Shown here piece after piece: positions 59,193-64,000 of a DNA stretch of 64,000 bases. This DNA comes from Bhargavaea sp. CC-171006 (GTDB lineage: Bacteria > Bacillota > Bacilli > Bacillales_A > Planococcaceae). Every line of letters starts with the position of its first letter. Within the stretch, counting starts at the first letter, position 1. Under the pieces are notes generated by a model. That model worked only from the letters and a program-made list of their open reading frames with translations, did no database searches and was not told where the DNA came from. A program made the position numbers and the translations under genes. The stretch spans positions 61,522-125,521 of the forward strand of contig NZ_QUZH01000007.1 of the NCBI RefSeq assembly GCF_009761675.1, read 5' to 3'.

Positions 59193-60026
59193 ATGACACT
59201 GAAAAAGACACTCACAATCGCAGGATCCGATACATCGGGCGGCGCCGGCATCCAGGCCGACCTGAAGACTTTCCAGGAGCACGGAACATACGGCATGACC
59301 GCGCTTACCGTCGTTGCGACAATGGACCCGGACAACAACTGGAGCCACGGAGTCTATACACTTCCGATCGACGTTCTGAAAGCCCAGCTGAAGACAGCCC
59401 TTTCCGTCGGCATCGATGCGGTGAAGACCGGCATGCTGAGCACCGAAGACGTCATCCGCACTGCAGGCGAAGGCATCAGGGAAACCGGCACAAGCCATGT
59501 CGTCATCGACCCGGTCATGGTGTGCAAGGGCGAAGACGAAGTCCTGAACCCGGGTACGGTCGATGCGATGATCGAATTCCTGCTGCCGCTTGCTGAAGTC
59601 GTCACACCGAACTTGTTCGAAGCGGGCCAGCTGTCCGGTCTCGGCAAGCTGACGACCATCGATGACATGAAGAAAGCCGCGGAGAAGATCCACGATCTTG
59701 GCGCGAAAAATGTCGTCATCAAGGGTGGAAAGCAACTCCAGCATGAAAAAGCTGCCGATCTTTTCTACGACGGCTCCAAGTTCCTGCTTCTCGAATCCGA
59801 AAAGCAGGACACGCTCTACACACACGGTGCCGGCTGCACATTTGCGGCTGCCATCACCGCGAACCTCGCAAATGGCCTCAGCGTAGAGGAAGCCGTCATC
59901 GAAGCGAAGAAATTCGTCGCTGCCGCGATCGCTCATGGCTGGAAGCTGAACCAATATGTCGGTCCGGTCCTGCACGGCGCGAAAAACCAATACGGTCCGG
60001 CAGAAGCCACCGTAACAGAAGTCTGA
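59193..60026 (+). CDS. pdxK: Pyridoxine/hydroxymethylpyrimidine kinase (PdxK/ThiD-type)
   Basis: Ribokinase-family kinase of 277 residues phosphorylating B6 vitamers and possibly HMP. It has AGSDTSGGAGIQADLKTF near residue 10, HGTYGMTALTVVATM near 30, VIDPVMVCKGEDEVL near 105, VVTPNLFEAGQLSG near 135 and the anion-hole/catalytic GAGCTFAAAITANLANG near 213. The B. subtilis counterpart (ywdB/thiD, later pdxK) is in the same region. An AAAGGAGTCC site precedes the ATG. Which substrate dominates is not set by sequence. Confidence 0.9.
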   Translation: MTLKKTLTIAGSDTSGGAGIQADLKTFQEHGTYGMTALTVVATMDPDNNWSHGVYTLPIDVLKAQLKTALSVGIDAVKTGMLSTEDVIRTAGEGIRETGTSHVVIDPVMVCKGEDEVLNPGTVDAMIEFLLPLAEVVTPNLFEAGQLSGLGKLTTIDDMKKAAEKIHDLGAKNVVIKGGKQLQHEKAADLFYDGSKFLLLESEKQDTLYTHGAGCTFAAAITANLANGLSVEEAVIEAKKFVAAAIAHGWKLNQYVGPVLHGAKNQYGPAEATVTEV

Positions 60027-60034
60027 TGCACTCC

Positions 60035-60063
60035 AAACGGCCGGTCCTCCCGGCCGTTTTTTT
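60035..60063 (+). terminator. Intrinsic terminator after pdxK
   Basis: Stem AAACGGCCGG / CCGGCCGTTT with a short TCCTC loop and a run of seven T residues. Confidence 0.92.
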
Positions 60064-60179
60064 GTTGTATGAAAAAACCCCTTGCTTTCGCTACTTCTCC
60101 TTGGAGCGCACTTTTCGCATTCCCGGCTGATGTTCTTTATACTGAATACGATATAGGTAACTGGAGGAGGCCTGAAAAT

Positions 60180-60530
60180 ATGGAAAAAGTGAACCCTGAA
60201 GAACTTCAGCGCCTCATCGATTCGTTCGCCGGCAAAGAGCTTTATATCCATCTGGAGACGACGAACGGTTCGTATGCGGCCCATTTCAACGAAGGATTCT
60301 TCAATGCCGGCGCCTTCATCCGAAATGCCCAGATCCGCTTTGAACTGGGCAAGGTAGCCGGCGAAGCCCCACACCGGGTCGGGCTCAAACTGCCCTACGG
60401 CTGGGTGTATGCACAAGGCATTACACATTATGAACTCGATGAACACGGTCGCCTGCTCATGGCCGGGCTCGACGGCAGCGGTAAACTTGCCGTTGCGCTT
60501 GAACTGAGCGAGACGCCGTTCGCATACTAA
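60180..60530 (+). CDS. yojF: DUF1806 family protein (YojF)
   Basis: A 116-residue protein always paired with bshB2. It has ELYIHLETTNGSYAAHFNEGFFNAGAFIRNAQI near residue 20 and HRVGLKLPYGWVYAQGITHYELD near 68. GGAGGAGG precedes ATG 60180; the frame opens at 60069. It ends 13 bp before bshB2. Role unknown; the pairing suggests a link to bacillithiol. Confidence 0.88.
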   Translation: MEKVNPEELQRLIDSFAGKELYIHLETTNGSYAAHFNEGFFNAGAFIRNAQIRFELGKVAGEAPHRVGLKLPYGWVYAQGITHYELDEHGRLLMAGLDGSGKLAVALELSETPFAY

Positions 60531-60543
60531 GGAGTGGAACGAT

Positions 60544-61245
60544 ATGGCTGAAACGATTGAAAAAGAGCGTGCAGTCCTTGTTGTCTTTCCTCACCCTGAC
60601 GACGAGGCCTTCGGCACATCCGGGTCGCTCTCCAAATATGTGGATATGGGTGTGCCTGTCACATATGCCTGCCTGACCCTCGGCGAGATGGGACGGAATC
60701 TCGGCATCCCGCCATTCGCCACAAGGGAGACGCTTCCCGAAGTCCGCAAGAAGGAACTTCAGGCGGCAGCGGACGCCATCGGCATCAAAGATCTGCGCAT
60801 GATGGGATTCCGGGACAAGACAGTCGAGTTCGAGGATGATGAAAAGATGGTCCAACTCATCAGCGGCCTCATCGATGAACTGGATCCCTCTCTCATCATC
60901 TCGTTTTACCCGGGATACTCGGTCCATCCCGACCATGAGGCCACGGCCCGTGCGGTCGTCCGCGCGGTTCGCAGGCTGCCGGAAGATCAACGTCCGAAGC
61001 TCTACCTCGTCGCATTTGCAAACGATACGGAAGAAGGCCTCGGCCAGCCCGACGTTGAGCATCAAGTTTCGGAAATGCTGGACAGGAAGATGCGTACGCT
61101 GAAAGCCCATTCTTCCCAGACAGCCTACATGTTGGAAGGTCTCGAGGCGGCGATTGCGGCCGGTGAAGCCGAGGCCACTGAACGGTTTGCCAAGGAACGT
61201 TTTTATCGTTATCGCTGGCATGAGGATTTTGAAGAATCCTTTTGA
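60544..61245 (+). CDS. bshB2: Bacillithiol biosynthesis deacetylase BshB2
   Basis: LmbE-family zinc deacetylase of 233 residues, removing acetyl from GlcNAc-malate in bacillithiol synthesis and possibly acting on bacillithiol conjugates. Zinc motifs are FPHPDDEAFGTSG near residue 15 and the late HPDHEATARAV near 137. GGAGTGG precedes the ATG. The yojF-bshB2 pair matches B. subtilis yojFG, but its position here beside pdxK differs. Confidence 0.93.
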   Translation: MAETIEKERAVLVVFPHPDDEAFGTSGSLSKYVDMGVPVTYACLTLGEMGRNLGIPPFATRETLPEVRKKELQAAADAIGIKDLRMMGFRDKTVEFEDDEKMVQLISGLIDELDPSLIISFYPGYSVHPDHEATARAVVRAVRRLPEDQRPKLYLVAFANDTEEGLGQPDVEHQVSEMLDRKMRTLKAHSSQTAYMLEGLEAAIAAGEAEATERFAKERFYRYRWHEDFEESF

Positions 61246-61252
61246 CGCCGCA

Positions 61253-61288
61253 CCCCCTCCCTGCTATTGTGGGGAGGGGGATTTTTTG
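61253..61288 (+). terminator. Intrinsic terminator after bshB2
   Basis: Stem CCCCCTCCC / GGGAGGGGG with a ten-base loop, then ATTTTTTG. Confidence 0.9.
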
Positions 61289-61304
61289 TGCCGGAATTGG
61301 CTGA

Positions 61305-61370
61305 ATTCACTTTCATTTGCAGGGGGATTTACTTATTCACGATAGTGAATTATTATGTAAAAAAGTGAAT
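61305..61370 (+). promoter_or_regulatory. YjiH promoter with phased palindromic operator array
   Basis: TTTACT (61328-61333), exactly 17 bases, then TATTAT (61351-61356) form a good SigA promoter. The spacer contains ATTCAC-GATA-GTGAAT (61335-61350). Two more half-sites, ATTCAC at 61305 and GTGAAT at 61365, flank it; starts are 30, 10 and 20 bases apart. A dimeric repressor site is inferred. Confidence 0.6.
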
Positions 61371-61409
61371 GTCAAAACCGGTAAAATTAATATTGGGGGA
61401 TAATAAAAA

Positions 61410-62768
61410 ATGCAGAAAACTAGTGCATCGACGTGGATCTGGTTCCTGATTCCGTCGATCATCGGAGTCTTCCTGTTCATGATTCCGATTATATATAATG
61501 GCGAATGGGTGGTTCCGATCGCCATTCTTGCCAACTGGCTGGCAGGCATCGTCACGCCGATCATTCTTTGGGTCGCGGTCGCGGTTCTTATAATCGCCGC
61601 GCTCGGCTCTGTCATCATGCTGTTCGCTCCAAAAAAGGCCTCTTCTGAACGCGGATTTTGGCATGATCTGTTCGGCGTTTCGCTATTCTGGACGGTCGTA
61701 AGAGTAATTGGCGCCCTATTCGCAGTCATGACTGCTTTCAAGCTCGGACCAGAAGCGGTCTGGAGCGGAGACACGGGCGGTCTTCTCCTCGATCCTGCTG
61801 ACGGGCTCGTCACGTTCCTCTTTACGATCTTTATTTTTGCGGGTCTGTTGCTGCCGCTTCTCATGAACTTCGGACTGCTGGAGTTTTTCGGTACGATGAT
61901 GGTGAAAATCATGCGTCCGCTCTTCAAGTTGCCGGGCCGTTCATCGATCGATGCACTTGCTTCATGGGTCGGGGACGGCACGATCGGTGTTCTCCTTACT
62001 GATAAACAGTACCAGGAAGGCCACTATACGAAAAAAGAATCAGCAATCATCGCCACGACTTTCTCAGTCGTGTCAATCACGTTTTCCATCGTCATTATCG
62101 ATACAGTCGGGCTTTCAAAATACTTCCTGCCGTTTTACGGTACTGTCATCCTGACCGGTCTCATTTTGGCATTTGTCATGCCTCGAATCTATCCACTTTC
62201 CCGAAAAAAACAAGAGTATATAGATGGACGTGAGTTCACAGGCGAAGAGGAAAAAGTGCCGGCCGGATATAATTCGTTTACACACGGTGTGGAAAACGCC
62301 CTAACCAAGGCACATGCAAACCGTAATCTCGGCAAGATGCTCACGGACGGCATGAAGAACGTACTGGATATGTGGTTCGGCGTGATCCCAGTCGTCATGG
62401 CGTTCGGAACACTGGCATTGATCATAGCCGAATACACCAGCTTCTTCCAGATAGTAGGCAAGCCGTTCGAGCCTTTCCTCGCGCTTCTGCAGATTCCGGA
62501 AGCGGCAGAGGCGGCGCCGCTAATGATTGTCGGATTCGCGGACATGTTCCTCCCGTCAATCCTTGCTTCTGGCACAATTGCTTCCGAGGTCACTCTTTTT
62601 ACAGTGGCTGTCATCTCGGTCGTCCAGCTGATCTATATGTCTGAAGTCGGAGGCCTGATTCTCGGCTCCAAGATCCCTGTCAATTTCTTTGAGCTGTTTG
62701 TGATCTTCCTGCTTCGGACCGTGATCGCCCTTCCGATCGTCGCACTGATCGCCCATATGCTGTTTTAA
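61410..62768 (+). CDS. YjiH family membrane protein (nucleoside-recognition/Gate domain)
   Basis: A 452-residue membrane protein with about ten helices. The region around residues 135-230 (LPLLMNFGLLEFFGTMMVKIMRPLFKLPGRSSIDALASWVGDGTIGVLLTDKQYQEGHYTKKES) is the conserved Gate-domain core of YjiH-type proteins, followed by a cytoplasmic loop (about 265-315) and a second membrane half. Transport substrate is unknown; Gate-domain proteins include nucleoside and spore-maturation transporters. TTGGGGGATAAT precedes the ATG. Expression seems controlled by the palindromic array upstream. Confidence 0.82.
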   Translation: MQKTSASTWIWFLIPSIIGVFLFMIPIIYNGEWVVPIAILANWLAGIVTPIILWVAVAVLIIAALGSVIMLFAPKKASSERGFWHDLFGVSLFWTVVRVIGALFAVMTAFKLGPEAVWSGDTGGLLLDPADGLVTFLFTIFIFAGLLLPLLMNFGLLEFFGTMMVKIMRPLFKLPGRSSIDALASWVGDGTIGVLLTDKQYQEGHYTKKESAIIATTFSVVSITFSIVIIDTVGLSKYFLPFYGTVILTGLILAFVMPRIYPLSRKKQEYIDGREFTGEEEKVPAGYNSFTHGVENALTKAHANRNLGKMLTDGMKNVLDMWFGVIPVVMAFGTLALIIAEYTSFFQIVGKPFEPFLALLQIPEAAEAAPLMIVGFADMFLPSILASGTIASEVTLFTVAVISVVQLIYMSEVGGLILGSKIPVNFFELFVIFLLRTVIALPIVALIAHMLF

Positions 62769-62773
62769 ATGCC

Positions 62774-62806
62774 AAAACCGCCCTTCCTCTGGAAGCGGCG
62801 GTTTTT
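62774..62806 (+). terminator. Intrinsic terminator after the YjiH-family gene
   Basis: Stem AAAACCGCC / GGCGGTTTT with an inner TTCC / GGAA helix and a T-rich tail, 5 bp after the stop codon. Confidence 0.88.
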
Positions 62807-62974
62807 GATGCTGTTTTTTTGTATGGATTTAGTGCCAGTATTTTGCATGGCGTAGTACGAAGTACCGGGCTTGCTCCATATGCGATATTGCTATCCATAG
62901 TACGAAACGGGCCTCTACGATATTGGGGGGTTTGTCCGATAACCGTTGCCATGATCAGAAACGCCTGCCCCTGT

Positions 62975-63856
62975 TCAGTCCAATTCAAGACGGCAAGCGT
63001 TCAGCCGGTGAAGAAGCTTAAAGCCCGCTGCTTCGTAAAGGCCAAGGGCCGCCTCGTTATCAGCACTGACAGTAAGGCGGACTTCTTCGATCGAATCATG
63101 GCGGAACAGTTCGGAAAGCCCTGCCCGAAGGAGCTTTTTAGCGAGCCCCTGACTTCGGTATGCCTCCCCCACCGCAAGAAACTCGATGCTCCCTTCCCCA
63201 TGGATCGGATCAGCCTCGGTATAGACATATCCCATCACACCTGTTTCCCCATCGGGAATGACGAGGAGCCGGTGCTGATCATCCCTGATATCCAAAATCT
63301 CTTCCGCAGACAGATAGGTATCGGGAAAAGCATGATCGTGCAGTGACCGGAACGCCTCTTCATGATGTTCTTCAGCCGGGATGGCCGGGTTCTCTCCGGT
63401 CGGTACCTCTCCCGACTTGACCTGCAGAATCAGATGTCTGCCGATATGGGTTCCTCCCAGCTGTTCGATCATCGCCGACACATCCGTATTTTCTTCATTC
63501 ACGAAAAACAGAAATGACCGGACATTCTCCAATCTCTGTACAGCCTCGCTCCACATCGGCATGGCCACATCCCTGAAAGGCAAGTCTTCACTGACAAAAG
63601 GCCCCCACACTTCCGCGATACCATCGTCACTATCTATATCGAAGCCGACCGCTCCGACGATCCGCCCTTCATTTTCCGCCATGAAAAATGACTGTTCAAA
63701 TCCTGTATCGGAGAAATCCTTTTCCAGCGTATGCCAGATCTCCTTTTCCTCCTCGCCACAGAAACCGATATGATTCGTGCGGTGGATGTTCAATGCCGCA
63801 ATAAACTTTGCAGCCTCCGCGGCATTGCTTGCCGTCCTCACCCGAATATCCATCAT
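62975..63856 (-). CDS. GNAT family N-acetyltransferase (two GNAT-like halves)
   Basis: A 293-residue protein. The C-terminal half (about 150-290) is a clear GNAT domain with GVMGYVYTE near 205, EFLAVGEAYRSQGLAKKLLRAGL (acetyl-CoA loop, near 225) and DNEAALGLYEAAGFKLLHR at the end. The N-terminal half (about 1-140) has GRIVGAVGFDIDSDDGIAEVWGPFV, a degenerate GNAT-like fold. The acceptor is unknown. GGGGGCGGC precedes two adjacent ATGs; the first is used. Convergent with the YjiH-family gene. Confidence 0.85.
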   Translation of the reverse strand: MMDIRVRTASNAAEAAKFIAALNIHRTNHIGFCGEEEKEIWHTLEKDFSDTGFEQSFFMAENEGRIVGAVGFDIDSDDGIAEVWGPFVSEDLPFRDVAMPMWSEAVQRLENVRSFLFFVNEENTDVSAMIEQLGGTHIGRHLILQVKSGEVPTGENPAIPAEEHHEEAFRSLHDHAFPDTYLSAEEILDIRDDQHRLLVIPDGETGVMGYVYTEADPIHGEGSIEFLAVGEAYRSQGLAKKLLRAGLSELFRHDSIEEVRLTVSADNEAALGLYEAAGFKLLHRLNACRLELD

Positions 63857-63911
63857 GCCGCCCCCTTTTCCCCTACTCTACACATTCTGGGCAAGGCATT
63901 CACCCCCCAAT

Positions 63912-63939
63912 CAAAAAAACCGCCGGATACCCGGCGGCT
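63912..63939 (-). terminator. Intrinsic terminator of a gene to the right of the window
   Basis: Minus-strand arms GCCGCCGG / CCGGCGGT around GTAT with a TTTTTTTGATT tail. It would end a minus-strand transcript entering from beyond 64000. Confidence 0.75.
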
Positions 63940-63948
63940 CAGACTGTA

Positions 63949-63991
63949 GACAAAACGTACCCAGATGAAATCTTTCTGGGTACGTTTTGTC
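63949..63991. other. 17-bp perfect inverted repeat at the right edge
   Basis: Arms 63949-63965 and 63975-63991 (outer GACAAAACG, inner CCCAGA) are exactly complementary around a nine-base loop. No T-run follows inside the window. It may be the 3' hairpin of the next gene, the first of a double terminator with 63912-63939. Confidence 0.6.
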
Positions 63992-64000
63992 ATTCATGTG

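Noticed and set aside
59169..60446. 425-codon minus-strand frame opposite pdxK and yojF
   Set aside because: It spans two genes and their terminator, lacks recognisable motifs, and pdxK/yojF are clear on the plus strand.

Overview
The window reads as a contiguous, densely coded chromosomal segment of a moderately GC-rich, endospore-forming Bacillales bacterium. The gene order matches the Bacillus subtilis ywl-ywj-ywi-ywh-ywf-ywd arc: atpB/atpI, upp, glyA, rpiB, ywlC, spoIIR, prmC/prfA, tdk, rpmE, rho, glpX, murZ, fbaA, spo0F, pyrG, rpoE, argS, speB/speE, pbpG, ywfO, rsfA, hemQ, cwlJ/gerQ, ung. Sporulation genes (spoIIR, spo0F, pbpG, rsfA, cwlJ, gerQ) show a spore former. The GC level, the fused isobutyryl-CoA mutase and the B12 salvage operon fit Planococcaceae (for example a Bhargavaea-like organism); that placement is inference. 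No rRNA, tRNA, prophage, insertion sequence or CRISPR array was seen.

Layout. (1) 1-17.6 kb, almost all minus strand: end of the ATP synthase operon, nucleotide salvage, one-carbon metabolism, protein-arginine phosphatase, tRNA modification, release factor, Rho, peptidoglycan precursor synthesis, glycolysis/gluconeogenesis and Spo0F. The UDP-GlcNAc 2-epimerase gene carries a one-base frameshift. (2) 17.8-21 kb: ywjG, pyrG with a reiterative-transcription attenuator leader, rpoE and a 52-residue membrane protein. (3) 21-32 kb: an acyl-CoA degradation block (thiolase, 3-hydroxyacyl-CoA dehydrogenase, two acyl-CoA dehydrogenases, TetR regulator, IcmF) and the FadF-type iron-sulfur reductase, with FadR-like palindromes in front of fadF and the thiolase. 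(4) 32.3-43 kb: a 13-gene B12 uptake, salvage and adenosylation operon (btuF, btuC, btuD-cbiZ, cbiB, cobD, cobU, a shortened cbiP, cobS, cobC, a second CobU-like gene, adenosyltransferase, cblT, cblS) behind one cobalamin riboswitch. It makes the coenzyme that IcmF next door needs. (5) 43-58 kb: argS, polyamine genes, a class A PBP, conserved Bacillales yw genes, lipoate transfer, coproheme decarboxylase, spore-cortex lysis and uracil repair. (6) 59-64 kb: pyridoxine kinase, yojF/bshB2 (bacillithiol), a YjiH-type membrane protein behind a phased operator-like array, and a GNAT acetyltransferase.

The least explained structure is a family of short intergenic arrays with an exact 21-bp period (two helical turns) at four separate places: about 3.15, 26.3, 43.1 and 49.5 kb. 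Three share the core TATGTCAACGTCTCA with a variable 6-base spacer; the fourth has a related core. Other candidates for attention are the glutaminase-less CbiP, the extra CobU-like protein with an altered P-loop, the YjiH promoter with four ATTCAC/GTGAAT half-sites spaced by multiples of ten, and a lysine-free GerQ N-terminus.
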